Source: Marinospirillum sp035271045 (GTDB lineage: Bacteria; Pseudomonadota; Gammaproteobacteria; Pseudomonadales; Halomonadaceae). Taken from it: a DNA stretch of 64,000 bases. The notes below the pieces were generated by a model that worked only from the letters and a program-made list of their open reading frames with translations, had not been told where the DNA came from and ran no database searches. Below, piece after piece: positions 1 through 9,320 of the stretch; the first letter of the stretch is position 1; every line of letters begins with the position of its first letter. Where the stretch lies: contig NZ_DATESC010000015.1 of NCBI RefSeq assembly GCF_035271045.1, positions 189,280 through 253,279 of the forward strand, read 5' to 3'. Both the position numbers and the translations under genes were made by a program.

Positions 1-91
1 CAACAAGAAAGCATCGGTTTGCTATATTGGTAGTTGAGTTAGCAATGGATATGACTATTTTTTTATTTATTTTTTAAACTAGGAAAAAAAC

Positions 92-772
92 ATGGATAAA
101 GTCTATTGGGAAGACGTGTGGCGTAACGATAAACTGGGTTTTCATCAACCACAAGTCAATCGGCATTTACAGCGTTTTTGGCAAAGGTTAGAACTTACAC
201 CAGATAGCCGTGTTTTTGTGCCTTTATGCGGTAAAAGTTTAGATATGGATTGGTTATTGTCGGAAGGGCATGAAGTGATTGGTGCTGACTTATCAGAAAA
301 AGCCCAACAAGAATACCTTATTACCCACGATGAGCCAGTACGTTACAACCAAGAACACCAGTTAAAATTTGCGTGGCAAGGGCGCTTATTATTTGTAGCA
401 GGCGATATTTTGCACATGAAACCTGAAATGCTGCGTTCAGTGGACGCTGTATATGATCGCGCTGCGCTAGTGGCATTAACACCAGCAGCAAGGCAAAACT
501 ATGCTTTATTTTTAGCGCACAGTTTAAAACCGAGCGCAAAAATGCTGTTGATTACCCGCCAAGCACCTAAAGAACAACAGATGCCACCTTTTAACATTAC
601 GGCAGCAGAAGTTGATGCGTTGTATGCCAGCAATTTTAAAATCGAGCACTTATTAACCGAGCAGCGAGCCGATGGCATTATTGAAGAAGCTTTTTTATTA
701 AAACGTAAAGTACCAGCCGGATTGATTCGCCTGCCCATAGAAGCAGGCGAGTCTCAAAAAGCTAGCACTTAA
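92..772 (+). CDS. tpm: Thiopurine S-methyltransferase
   Basis: This is a SAM-dependent methyltransferase of the bacterial TPMT family, which methylates thiopurines and, in many bacteria, selenium or tellurium oxyanions. The 226-aa length is about normal for the family (218-230). The N-terminus (WEDVW, then GFHQP around residues 6-20) and the SAM-binding strand-loop VPLCGKSLDM (43-52) followed by GADLS (64-68) are diagnostic. The ATG at 92 has an AGGA motif about 8 nt upstream. It is monocistronic and convergent with prc, leaving only three bases between the stop codons. A hairpin (CGCCTGC at 728-734, GCAGGCG at 743-749) lies inside the 3' coding end. The natural substrate cannot be read from sequence. 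Confidence 0.93.
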   Translation: MDKVYWEDVWRNDKLGFHQPQVNRHLQRFWQRLELTPDSRVFVPLCGKSLDMDWLLSEGHEVIGADLSEKAQQEYLITHDEPVRYNQEHQLKFAWQGRLLFVAGDILHMKPEMLRSVDAVYDRAALVALTPAARQNYALFLAHSLKPSAKMLLITRQAPKEQQMPPFNITAAEVDALYASNFKIEHLLTEQRADGIIEEAFLLKRKVPAGLIRLPIEAGESQKAST

Positions 773-775
773 AAG

Positions 776-2848
776 CTAGCGTTGGCTGGTTTGTAGGTGT
801 GAAAAATCAAGTAGAATACGCCCTGCTTCTTCAAGAATAGCCGTATCAATTGGCGTGATTTTCTTTTCAGCATGGTCTTCATCAAGCTCATCTTCTAACT
901 TACTAAGTGGCGTTAAACCTAAACCTTGACGGCGACGGTTTTCTATTACTAGCTGTTCCGTCTGCTCTTTTTCTTTTTCTAACTTACGCTGAGTGCGATT
1001 CAAGCTAATCCCTGGTGAATCTTCATGGCGGCTTAGCCAATCTGACTGATCGGTTAAAAACTGAAAGTTAGGGTCGTTAGCAATACGTTCTTTATGGTTT
1101 GCTTTAAGCCGTGTTAACGCTTGTTCAACGATAGACTGGCGTGGTGGCAACACGGCTTTTACCTGATCCCAAGGTAGCGCATTAGGTGAGGCACTTTCAC
1201 CCACTTGTTTAGTATCAAATAAAGGCGGGAAAAGAATATCAGGAACTATGCCACGGTGTTGGGTGCTGTCACCAGAAATGCGATAAAACTTAGCACGGGT
1301 AATTTTTAGCTGCCCATAACTTAAATCCATAATGGTTTGCACAGTACCTTTACCAAAGGATTGTTCGCCAATCACTAGCCCACGGCCATAATCTTGAATC
1401 GCACCAGCAAAAATTTCAGACGCTGAAGCTGACAAACGATTAATCACCACCGCTAATGGGCCGCTGTAGTGAATTTTGCCGCTGCTGTCGCCAAGAATAT
1501 TCACCTTACCGTTAGCATCACGAATTTGCACCGTTGGCCCACGCGAGATAAACAAACCGACTAAATCATTGGCCTCTTGTAACGCACCGCCACCATTATT
1601 GCGTAGATCAATGACTAAGCCGTTAATATTTTCTTCTTGCAGCTCATCAATTAACCGTGCGACATCGCGGGTAGTGCTGCGATAATCTTTGCTATTGCTG
1701 CGTTGGCCTTCAAAATCCAGGTAAAAAGTAGGTATTTCAATAACCCCAATACGGCGCAATTCACCGTCTATCGTGGTTTTAATAACCTTTTTACTGGCGG
1801 CTTGGTCTTCTAATTGGACAGCATTGCGTTCAATTTGTACGATACGGTGATTAGTGCTGTCGGCGGCTTGCACTTCTAAACGTACAATCGAACCTTTAGG
1901 GCCGCGAATCAAGTCGACCACCTCGTCTAAACGCCAACCCACCACGTTTTCAATGGGTTCTTTTTTACCTTGACCCACACCTAAAATTTGATCACTCGGC
2001 TTTAATTGACCCTGTTTATCCGCTGGGCCACCGGCAACAAGGCTAACCACTTTAGTAAACTCATTATCGGTTTGCAGCATCGCACCAATACCGTCTAAAG
2101 AAAGCTTCATTTGAATACTAAAACTTTCACTGCGACGCGGCGAAAAGTAGTTGGTGTGTGGGTCAACGCTGGTAGTAAAAGCATTCATAAAGCCTTGAAA
2201 AATATCGTCACTATTGGTTTGCCGAATTCGATTTAGCTGATTTTCATAACGACGCACTAATAAATCGCGGGCTTCTTCAACACTTTTATCCGCATCCATT
2301 AAGCTTAATAGCTCATGTGTCATGCGCTGCTGCCAATAAGTATCCAGCTCAGCCGTTGTTGCTGGCCAATCAACTTTGCGGCGATCACCATAAAAACGCT
2401 GATTTTTTTCAAAACTAAAATGCGCTAATTGGTCTTTTAACTGCGTTAAATTATTTTCTAAGCGTTTAATGTGCAGTTGAGTCACTTGCAAAAAAAGCTC
2501 AAATGAATAATCTAAATCGCCTTTAACTAAAGCATTTTCTATTTTTAAAGTGTTGCTAAGAATGGTCTCTGCTTGTTTAGCCGTTAATAACGCTTTATTT
2601 GGATCAAGTTGCTTTAAGTAACTTTCTAGTGTTTGTTTTTCAAGTTCTTTATTTAAAGTGACGGTTGCAAAATGCTGACGGGTCATCGAGCGAGTAATCT
2701 CGCGGGCTACTTGACGGTGAGCCTCTGAAGGCTGTAATTCTTCAAGCGGTGTATACTGGCGCGTGGAAGTTTCTGCTGCACTAGCCAAAGGCATAAAGCC
2801 AAGGGTTAAAAAGCAGATCATCAAGCCACGCAGTAATTGCTTGTGCAT
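776..2848 (-). CDS. prc: Carboxy-terminal processing protease (tail-specific protease, S41)
   Basis: This periplasmic serine protease recognises nonpolar C-termini and processes or degrades envelope proteins. The 690-aa protein has a Sec signal peptide (residues 1-24, ending ASA), an N-terminal helical domain, a PDZ domain around 235-330, and an S41 peptidase domain. The S41 domain contains RNNGGGAL, the catalytic Ser loop LSASASEIFAG near 470-480 and the catalytic Lys in SFGKGTVQ about 25 residues later, giving the Ser-Lys dyad spacing of E. coli Prc. Length matches Prc/Tsp (about 680-700). It stands alone, convergent with tpm and divergent from the aminopeptidase. Nothing is missing. Confidence 0.96.
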   Translation of the reverse strand: MHKQLLRGLMICFLTLGFMPLASAAETSTRQYTPLEELQPSEAHRQVAREITRSMTRQHFATVTLNKELEKQTLESYLKQLDPNKALLTAKQAETILSNTLKIENALVKGDLDYSFELFLQVTQLHIKRLENNLTQLKDQLAHFSFEKNQRFYGDRRKVDWPATTAELDTYWQQRMTHELLSLMDADKSVEEARDLLVRRYENQLNRIRQTNSDDIFQGFMNAFTTSVDPHTNYFSPRRSESFSIQMKLSLDGIGAMLQTDNEFTKVVSLVAGGPADKQGQLKPSDQILGVGQGKKEPIENVVGWRLDEVVDLIRGPKGSIVRLEVQAADSTNHRIVQIERNAVQLEDQAASKKVIKTTIDGELRRIGVIEIPTFYLDFEGQRSNSKDYRSTTRDVARLIDELQEENINGLVIDLRNNGGGALQEANDLVGLFISRGPTVQIRDANGKVNILGDSSGKIHYSGPLAVVINRLSASASEIFAGAIQDYGRGLVIGEQSFGKGTVQTIMDLSYGQLKITRAKFYRISGDSTQHRGIVPDILFPPLFDTKQVGESASPNALPWDQVKAVLPPRQSIVEQALTRLKANHKERIANDPNFQFLTDQSDWLSRHEDSPGISLNRTQRKLEKEKEQTEQLVIENRRRQGLGLTPLSKLEDELDEDHAEKKITPIDTAILEEAGRILLDFSHLQTSQR

Positions 2849-3021
2849 CCGGTATTACTCCTAAAACAGTTTTTAAGCGATCAGCTTATAGTAAGGTATC
2901 AGCTATAGATTACAGGGTTTAGAATAAGTTTAATTTTCGGGTTAAAGCATACCGCATCGGGCTGGTGATAGCACAAAAAGTGACCAGCGATGATAAAAAA
3001 GCACCTAACAAAGTAACAACT

Positions 3022-4350
3022 ATGACAGGTAATAAATCAGTGACTCAACAGCAAGCAGTATTTAATCAAGGTCTAATTAGCTTCTTACAATCTTCACCCA
3101 GTCCCGCTCACGCTGCCGCAACCATGGCGCATCAATTAGAAGCAGCAGGCTACCAAGCTTTAAATGAAGGTGATGAGTGGCAATTACAACCCGGTCAAGG
3201 CTATTGGTTAACACGTGGTGATCGTTCCTTGATTGCGTTTCGTTTAGGCGAACACGCCGTTGCTGAAAGTGGTGTGCGTATGATTGGCGCACATACTGAC
3301 AGTCCTTGCTTAAAAGTAAAACCTAAAGCTGAACTGTTGCGTCATGGTTGTTTACAATTAGGGGTTGAAGTGTATGGCGGCGTGTTGTTGCACACTTGGT
3401 TTGACCGTGACCTTTCCTTAGCGGGGCAGGTTCATTTTCGTGACGAAGCCGGTCAATTAAAAGTAGCTTTGTTGAATATAGAAACACCCATTGCCATTAT
3501 TCCTTCTTTGGCAATTCACCTAAACCGTGATGCCAATAAAAATTCAGAAGTCAATGCACAACTGCATTTGCCACCCATATTAGGCTTGAAAACAGGCGAC
3601 AACCCAACGTTAGTTTTACGTAACTTAATTGCTGGTTGGTTACGCCGTGAAGGTCATGCAGTTAAAGAGGTCGTTGATTATGACTTGTGTTTTTATGACA
3701 CTCAGCCACCGGCATTAATCGGTTTAGAGCAAGAATTTATTAGCGCGGCGCGTTTGGATAACTTGCTGTCTTGCTACACGGGTTTGCAAGCAATGTTAGC
3801 CGTCGATACACCACAACCCGCCACGTCTTTATTAGTGTGCAACGATCATGAGGAAGTGGGTAGCGCTTCAGCGATTGGTGCTGAAGGCCCATTTTTAGAA
3901 AGCGTGTTGCGGCGTTTAGCGGGTGAAGAACAGAAATATCAACGCATGATGGCGCGTTCGATGCTAATTTCTTGCGACAATGCTCACGCGTTGCACCCTA
4001 ATTACGCAGATAAACACGATGAAAATCACGGTCCCAAATTAAACTTAGGCCCAGTGATTAAAATGAATGCCAATCAGCGTTATGCCACCAGCAGCGAAAC
4101 CAGCGCATTATTTATTAGTTTTTGTGAAATGGCAAAAGTGCCTTATCAACGCTTTGTGGTTAGGTCGGATATGGGTTGCGGCAGCACTATTGGCCCAATT
4201 GCAGCCACTAAGTTAGGCGTAAGGGTTGTTGATGTTGGTGCGCCCCAATGGTCAATGCATTCCATTCGTGAAACAGCAGGCAGCAAAGACGCTTGGTATT
4301 TAGGCCAAGCGCTGCAAGCTTTTATTAGTAACTGGGATGGGCAAATTTAG
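3022..4350 (+). CDS. apeB: M18 family aminopeptidase
   Basis: This cytosolic dinuclear-metal aminopeptidase removes N-terminal residues, preferring acidic or neutral ones. Family motifs are HTDSP (metal His/Asp), SAARLDNL (bridging Asp), DHEEVGS (catalytic Glu and metal ligand) and the C-terminal SMHSIRE histidine region. The open frame extends upstream to a GTG at 2965. I prefer the ATG at 3022 because homologous proteins begin only a few residues before the NQGLISFL segment and the extra 19 residues are low-complexity lysine-rich. Neither start has a strong ribosome site. It is divergent from prc and convergent with gloA. Function is secure, the start less so. Confidence 0.92.
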   Translation: MTGNKSVTQQQAVFNQGLISFLQSSPSPAHAAATMAHQLEAAGYQALNEGDEWQLQPGQGYWLTRGDRSLIAFRLGEHAVAESGVRMIGAHTDSPCLKVKPKAELLRHGCLQLGVEVYGGVLLHTWFDRDLSLAGQVHFRDEAGQLKVALLNIETPIAIIPSLAIHLNRDANKNSEVNAQLHLPPILGLKTGDNPTLVLRNLIAGWLRREGHAVKEVVDYDLCFYDTQPPALIGLEQEFISAARLDNLLSCYTGLQAMLAVDTPQPATSLLVCNDHEEVGSASAIGAEGPFLESVLRRLAGEEQKYQRMMARSMLISCDNAHALHPNYADKHDENHGPKLNLGPVIKMNANQRYATSSETSALFISFCEMAKVPYQRFVVRSDMGCGSTIGPIAATKLGVRVVDVGAPQWSMHSIRETAGSKDAWYLGQALQAFISNWDGQI

Positions 4351-4370
4351 TAGTAATTTACGAAAAAAGT

Positions 4371-4423
4371 ACACCACCGCTATTGCTATGCCTAGAAAAA
4401 AAACACTGCGATAGCGCTGGTGC
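4371..4423. terminator. Imperfect inverted repeat between convergent apeB and gloA
   Basis: Left arm 4372-4386 (caccaccgctattgc) pairs imperfectly with right arm 4408-4422 (gcgatagcgctggtg) across a 21-nt A-rich loop. It sits in the 103-bp gap between two convergent genes, so a bidirectional terminator is the obvious role. There is no long T tract directly after the stem. Confidence 0.4.
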
Positions 4424-4453
4424 TTGTCGTGTAAAACACACCCTTTAGTTTGA

Positions 4454-4861
4454 TTAACCTTCTAGGCCTTGGCCTGCACCTTTGCTGGCAATTAACTCTA
4501 TTTTGTAACCATCGGGGTCTTCAACAAAAGCGATTTCAGTAGAGCCGCCTAATACAGGGCCAGGTTCACGAGTGATTTTAGCGCCAGCAGCACGTAATTT
4601 ATCGCAACTGCTGTAAACGTCGTCGACCTCAATCGCAATGTGACCATAAGCTGTACCAAGATCGTATTGGTCGACATCCCAATTATGCGTTAACTCAATC
4701 ACCGTATTATCGGCTTCTTCACCATAACCAACAAAGGCTAACGTATAACGGTACTCTGTATTTTTACTAGTGCGTAATAGTGTCATGCCCATGATTTGGG
4801 TATAAAAATGCAGCGATTTATCCAAATCTCTGACACGAAACATAGTATGTAAAAGTCGCAT
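4454..4861 (-). CDS. gloA: Lactoylglutathione lyase (glyoxalase I)
   Basis: This enzyme converts the methylglyoxal-glutathione hemithioacetal to S-D-lactoylglutathione, detoxifying a glycolytic by-product. The 135-aa protein opens with RLLHTMFRVRDLDKS and carries the four expected metal ligands of the Ni/Co-type bacterial enzyme: His5, the Glu in VIELTHNW, the His in GHIAIEVDD and the Glu in GYKIELI. Length equals E. coli GloA. The gene is just downstream of, and co-oriented with, the DISARM-like operon, about 100 bp beyond its last stop. It is a housekeeping gene and probably marks the chromosomal edge of the accessory insertion. Confidence 0.96.
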   Translation of the reverse strand: MRLLHTMFRVRDLDKSLHFYTQIMGMTLLRTSKNTEYRYTLAFVGYGEEADNTVIELTHNWDVDQYDLGTAYGHIAIEVDDVYSSCDKLRAAGAKITREPGPVLGGSTEIAFVEDPDGYKIELIASKGAGQGLEG

Positions 4862-4968
4862 GGTTAATCCTTATTTTATTAATGTAACTTTCTACTTTAT
4901 TTATACCACTGTTTTTGCCTTCTTAGATTCAACTTGTTAGCCTGAATTTAATGCTCAAATGCAACTCA

Positions 4969-6549
4969 TTAAGTTAGGGTTGAATCTAGGATATGCAATA
5001 CAGCGCGAGCACGGCTCATACCCACATAGCGTAATAATTGCTGTTGCTGTACAGGCGCACCAGATTCATCTAAACAGATAATCACTGCAGTATTTTCCAA
5101 ACCTTTAAATGCACCAATAGTAGTTAAACTAACAGCATTAGGAGGAAAGTTTTGCATCGCGTAGTCATCCAATACCATCACTTTACAGGGCAAAAGTCGG
5201 CCAAACTGCTGCATAAAATATACAGGGCATCTATCAGTTAAAATCGTCAACTCTGCGGCGGGTAAGCCACCGTACTCTAAAATCTCAGCAACAGATTGCT
5301 TTAACAGAGTTAAGCGATGTGCAGCATTCGTCACCTGAACAACCTTCACAGAAGGCCCAGCACCCACAGCTTCAATAGCCATATCTGCATTGGTATATTC
5401 ACGGATAGCATCAAGAATATTAGCTGTATTACGACAATTGCGCCTTAGAGGAACCTGCACTGGCGCTAAGCGTTCTAGCTGGGCAAAAACCTGTGGATCA
5501 ATTGCCCCAAATAAACCGGCCTGATTATTAATATCATGAAAAAATACCCAGCGACCTCGGGTAAAACCATCAGTTAAATAGGATTCAATCTGCGAAATAA
5601 ACTGTATATCCAACACGTCCTGACCTTCATCAACCAACAAGGCATCATAGCAGTGTATGTGCGACCGCCGTGCTGCTATAGGCAGGCCTTCTAGTGTGCT
5701 AATGGTTAGATTAGGTAAACGAAACGCTGCAATTAAAAAGTTTTTTAGCCACGTAGAATGGCAAACAAGCAAAACTTGTTTGCCGGCAGATGTCCAACGC
5801 CTCGCCAACTCCATTGCCATCAAAGTTTTACCTGTACCGGCACTACCTGAACACATAACTCGAGGATTAGCGTCTACAACATCAAGCAACAATAGTTGTT
5901 GCTCAGTAAATTGTGTAATACGCTCATTTACCCATTCCACTTGAGTATGCAAAGGTGTAATCGCAACCTGCTTGGGCCTTAACACATCCATTAACACTTT
6001 TATATCATCAGCGCTCAGCTGCTGAGGTGCTGATTCTTTGGCACACCAATATTGAATCAATTGTTTTAGCCAGCGCTCTAAAGCGCGATGCTGGCCATCT
6101 TGACAGAGCAAGGCTTTATCCCATTCAACTGACTCAGCACTTAAACGACAGTCAGGAAAAACCACTCCATAACCAAAAGTTATTTTTTTAAATAAAGTGT
6201 TGGTTAATTGCTGACTTAACCGCCCGCGCAAACTGTACATGGCACTTTCAGCCTGACGAAAAGGGCCTTCATAGGAAATAGTCTCGTATCCTTCTCGATT
6301 CATATAACCCCAGCGCTGACCATCAAAGCTCACCCGACCACCTTTGATTTCTAAAGCAAACACACCCTGCGAACAACAAATTAAAAAATCCATCTCAGCA
6401 CTACGCTTATAAGTATGCTGAGGCAACTTAAAAGAATGCAATGCAATAAATGTTGTATGGTACGGATGAAATGCTTCTCTTAGTGCATCAAAAATGCGCT
6501 TTTCTGCTTTACTAGATGTCGGATAAGGATTATCTGGCACCATCAGCAT
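4969..6549 (-). CDS. NERD-domain nuclease fused to SF1 (UvrD-like) helicase; last gene of the DISARM-like operon
   Basis: A two-part 526-aa protein. Residues about 10-130 match the NERD (nuclease-related) fold of the PD-(D/E)xK type: Asp54 in AEMDFLI and Glu67/Lys69 in FALEIKGG form the D...ExK signature. Residues 230-520 are an SF1 ATPase: Walker A GSAGTGKT (235-242), Walker B/motif II VDEGQD (306-311), an arginine-rich motif RRNCRNT, motif V-like AFKGLENTAVI and motif VI-like YVGMSRARA near the C-terminus. The start ATG directly follows the stop of the upstream 531-aa gene (TAAATG), so translation is coupled. NERD-UvrD proteins are usually predicted DNA-processing enzymes. In this operon it is the best candidate for a DNA-cleaving effector, which is inference. 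No canonical UvrD 1B/2B insertions are evident at this length. Confidence 0.8.
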   Translation of the reverse strand: MLMVPDNPYPTSSKAEKRIFDALREAFHPYHTTFIALHSFKLPQHTYKRSAEMDFLICCSQGVFALEIKGGRVSFDGQRWGYMNREGYETISYEGPFRQAESAMYSLRGRLSQQLTNTLFKKITFGYGVVFPDCRLSAESVEWDKALLCQDGQHRALERWLKQLIQYWCAKESAPQQLSADDIKVLMDVLRPKQVAITPLHTQVEWVNERITQFTEQQLLLLDVVDANPRVMCSGSAGTGKTLMAMELARRWTSAGKQVLLVCHSTWLKNFLIAAFRLPNLTISTLEGLPIAARRSHIHCYDALLVDEGQDVLDIQFISQIESYLTDGFTRGRWVFFHDINNQAGLFGAIDPQVFAQLERLAPVQVPLRRNCRNTANILDAIREYTNADMAIEAVGAGPSVKVVQVTNAAHRLTLLKQSVAEILEYGGLPAAELTILTDRCPVYFMQQFGRLLPCKVMVLDDYAMQNFPPNAVSLTTIGAFKGLENTAVIICLDESGAPVQQQQLLRYVGMSRARAVLHILDSTLT

Positions 6550-8145
6550 TTAAGGCTTAGTCCCTAACAGTTTGCGTAACTCAGCATCCAGTTTAGGATC
6601 AAGAATAGGCAGCTGGGCTAAAGCGGCATCAAACACCACCCTATCAACCTCAGTACGTACGGCTTTCACTTCACCATCCAACACAAGGTCGACACCACTT
6701 GCGCCAACACTCAGTTGGTAATCACCTCGGCCTAAAGAAATACGCGTTGTCACACACGCCCACTTCTGTTTTTTTGCTAAATAAACAGCAGCATCCTGTC
6801 GACTTTTTGACCAATTTTCTGTCGAGAAATACTCAGAGAGTAGAAAAGGCGCATCAATTTTAGGCAACACCATATCTGTACCTGCAAAACGATGTGCAAG
6901 CATTGCCATCAAGCTTGGCACAAAAGTATTGCAACGTTGCTGTTGCTTAAAAAGACGATCTAAGTTCATCCACCCTTCACGCAAACCCGCTAACAAAGCA
7001 ACATCAGCAACTCGTTCAGGCTGAATAGGGAGCGGGTACAACCATAAGTCCTCTAAACGCTCACGAAAGACAAAGCTTAAAAGTACTTGCTGCAAAGGTT
7101 TGTCATGCTCTTTGAGTAAGTTTTCTAAGGTATCTTGTGGTGTACGAGCATTTTCGCTGATAAGTTGCATTAATTCTTTAGCATTAGACAATGCACTTTG
7201 ATGACCAGGAAAAACGATTTCACTAATTTCAGTAAAGTGCGCCAAGATGATATCCAAGGCACTGCCATAATCAGATGACCCTATATTTTCGTATAAGCGT
7301 TGCACTAATAAGGCAAAAGTATCTTTTGAAGTATTGTCTGTCTCAATACTATAAGCCCAATCAGTCATAATATTTAATAACTTAAACTGGCTCTCTTCAG
7401 CTTTTTGGGTATTGCTACGCCCTGAAATCGCTTGATACGCAACTTTAGCAAAACCATTGCTTTGACTGAAAATAGCCAAAGCAGCCACTGCGCCACCAAT
7501 AGCATTCACGGCAGGTAAATCAATCTGCAACGGCTGCAGGCTTATTGTTTCAGGTATAGCCAATGGCCAAGGCAAGGTTTTCTTTTTATTAAATTCCGGC
7601 TTTTTTGTACTGGCTTTTAACGGAGTTAACTCAGCATTACCATAATCATTAAATGAATGGGTAAATGCTTTTGCATGTTCAGCTTCAGCAAACACAATAT
7701 TATGTTTAATCAAACTAATCGGCAAAGGCGCGGGTAAAAGCAACAGTTCCTCTGTACCATCCAACGCCTCTGGAAACTTAATCTGCTGCCACTGCTCGCT
7801 TGCATAGCGCCATGCGCTACAAGAAACACCGCTTAAATCAAGTTCAACATAGCAAGCATTCAACTGTTTGGGCTGTTCTGCAACAACGTATGCTAGCGCT
7901 TCAACTGACACAGCTTTAGGGAATAATGGAATCCAGTTAGGCATCAATTGCAAGGTATCTTGGTAGTATTTCTGCCCAAAACCGCTAGGTGGCATGATTA
8001 AACCGCTGCCAAGCATATATGCCATATTCATTTGGTTAGTAACAAAACGCCAGGTATGCTGGATCTTTTTCGCCCCAACACTCTGCTTCTTGTCTACTTC
8101 GACAACGGCAACAGCATTAGAAAACAACTCACTGGACTGACTCAT
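6550..8145 (-). CDS. Unrecognised 531-aa protein of the DISARM-like operon
   Basis: I do not recognise a family. The protein is soluble-looking apart from a short Ala/Gly-rich hydrophobic stretch around residues 205-225 (AIGGAVAALAIF). It has an aromatic-rich N-terminal region (AYMLGSGLIMPPSGFG around 38-55) and a long helical C-terminal half rich in Leu, Glu and Gln. No Walker motif, zinc cluster, methyltransferase motif or HKD motif is visible. Its ATG overlaps the stop of the preceding SF1 gene by one base (TAATG), and the next gene starts on the base after its own stop, so it is made stoichiometrically with both ATPases. A scaffold or adaptor between the two helicase-like proteins would fit, but that is speculation. 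Confidence 0.75.
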   Translation of the reverse strand: MSQSSELFSNAVAVVEVDKKQSVGAKKIQHTWRFVTNQMNMAYMLGSGLIMPPSGFGQKYYQDTLQLMPNWIPLFPKAVSVEALAYVVAEQPKQLNACYVELDLSGVSCSAWRYASEQWQQIKFPEALDGTEELLLLPAPLPISLIKHNIVFAEAEHAKAFTHSFNDYGNAELTPLKASTKKPEFNKKKTLPWPLAIPETISLQPLQIDLPAVNAIGGAVAALAIFSQSNGFAKVAYQAISGRSNTQKAEESQFKLLNIMTDWAYSIETDNTSKDTFALLVQRLYENIGSSDYGSALDIILAHFTEISEIVFPGHQSALSNAKELMQLISENARTPQDTLENLLKEHDKPLQQVLLSFVFRERLEDLWLYPLPIQPERVADVALLAGLREGWMNLDRLFKQQQRCNTFVPSLMAMLAHRFAGTDMVLPKIDAPFLLSEYFSTENWSKSRQDAAVYLAKKQKWACVTTRISLGRGDYQLSVGASGVDLVLDGEVKAVRTEVDRVVFDAALAQLPILDPKLDAELRKLLGTKP

Positions 8146-9320
8146 TACTTAATCTCCAAAATATCGGCGTCTGTCGGAATAATCGGGTAGGCAGGGTAAT
8201 CTTGACTGCTGGCACTCAGTAGTAATAAACGATCAATAGCTCTTGAACTCATGACATAAAACAACTTTTTTAACTGATCTAAGTCATTACTTGGTGCATG
8301 GTATTTATCAATATCAGCAATAAACACCACATCAAACTCCAGCCCTTTACAGGCTTGTGCATTGATTACCATAACTCCACCGCGATTAAAGGGAATGTTT
8401 TCTGTAGCGCCATGTTGATAGGTAGAAATCAAGAGTGAAGTCTGTTCCAGCAATTGAGCTTGCTGCCTGAGCTGCTCAACAAATATTTCTCGTGACCTAT
8501 TATTAGGTGTTAATACAGCCACTAATTTAGTTGGATAAGCATTTGCCATTAAAACGATACGTTTACATATCGTTTTAAAATGCTGTTCTTGGTAATTAAA
8601 CAAGAGTGGTTTTAACACATTATGCTTGGGTGCTGGTGGCAATTCAGGGGGCGGACTGGCTGGGTCGCCCGTATAAAAAGCTCGTGCTAAACGCGCGGTT
8701 GCATAGTGGTTACGATGGTTATTTTTTAGCTCGACCACCTCACCCACTTCAATACCTAACGCATTTTCTATGTCTTGACGCGAGCTGTTTTCGCCAGTAA
8801 CAAGCTGCTGATTTTGATCCGCTACAACAAAGAAATTTTCGTAACCAAGCTCGGCTAACATTTGATAGAACTGTCTGGGCATATCCTGCCCTTCATCAAC
8901 AACCAAATAAGGCAAGGCATCAGCATTTTCTAGCGGCCCATGTGCTTGAGCGTTTGACACAATCGTGTCCCAATCAAAATCAGCATATTTTTGCTGTTCT
9001 TTTTTAGGTAAACGCGGCACATTTTTGACTTGTAACGCATTCTTATATAACTGAACAAACCAACCCTGCCATTGTTCAGCGACCAGCTTTTGCTCTGCCA
9101 GTAAAAAACATGAATGCTTTAACAAGTGATTGAACACTAAAAAAACATACTCTTTTTTCTGATCGACAAGCTGCTTAACCCGCAATAAAGCAACCACTGA
9201 TTTACCAGTGCCCGGCCCACCGATAATCAAATATTGACCATCTAAAGGTAAACTGCGAGCCATTTCTTGATCCTTGGTTAATTGATGCACACCGGGTAGT
9301 TTGATTACACGCTGCGTCAT
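8145..9320 (-). CDS. Compact SF1 (UvrD/Rep-like) ATPase of the DISARM-like operon
   Basis: This 391-aa protein contains only the two RecA-like lobes of a superfamily 1 helicase. It has Walker A GGPGTGKS (34-41), Walker B VDEGQD (141-146), the motif III-like VVADQNQQL, the motif IV-like NNHRNHYATARL, motif V ACKGLEFDVVFI and motif VI FYVMSSRAIDRL near the C-terminus. It is much shorter than UvrD or Rep (about 670-720 aa), so it may act as an ATPase or remodeller rather than a processive helicase. Its ATG overlaps the stop of the DrmB-like gene by 4 nt (ATGA-type coupling). The closely similar motif order and identical DEGQD box in the NERD fusion downstream suggest the two may be paralogous. 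Confidence 0.82.
   Translation of the reverse strand: MTQRVIKLPGVHQLTKDQEMARSLPLDGQYLIIGGPGTGKSVVALLRVKQLVDQKKEYVFLVFNHLLKHSCFLLAEQKLVAEQWQGWFVQLYKNALQVKNVPRLPKKEQQKYADFDWDTIVSNAQAHGPLENADALPYLVVDEGQDMPRQFYQMLAELGYENFFVVADQNQQLVTGENSSRQDIENALGIEVGEVVELKNNHRNHYATARLARAFYTGDPASPPPELPPAPKHNVLKPLLFNYQEQHFKTICKRIVLMANAYPTKLVAVLTPNNRSREIFVEQLRQQAQLLEQTSLLISTYQHGATENIPFNRGGVMVINAQACKGLEFDVVFIADIDKYHAPSNDLDQLKKLFYVMSSRAIDRLLLLSASSQDYPAYPIIPTDADILEIK

Noticed and set aside
728..780. Terminator between tpm and prc
   Set aside because: The CGCCTGC/GCAGGCG and GCTAGC/GCTAGC pairs are real inverted repeats but lie in the 3' coding ends and neither is followed by a T run, so a terminator call is not supported.
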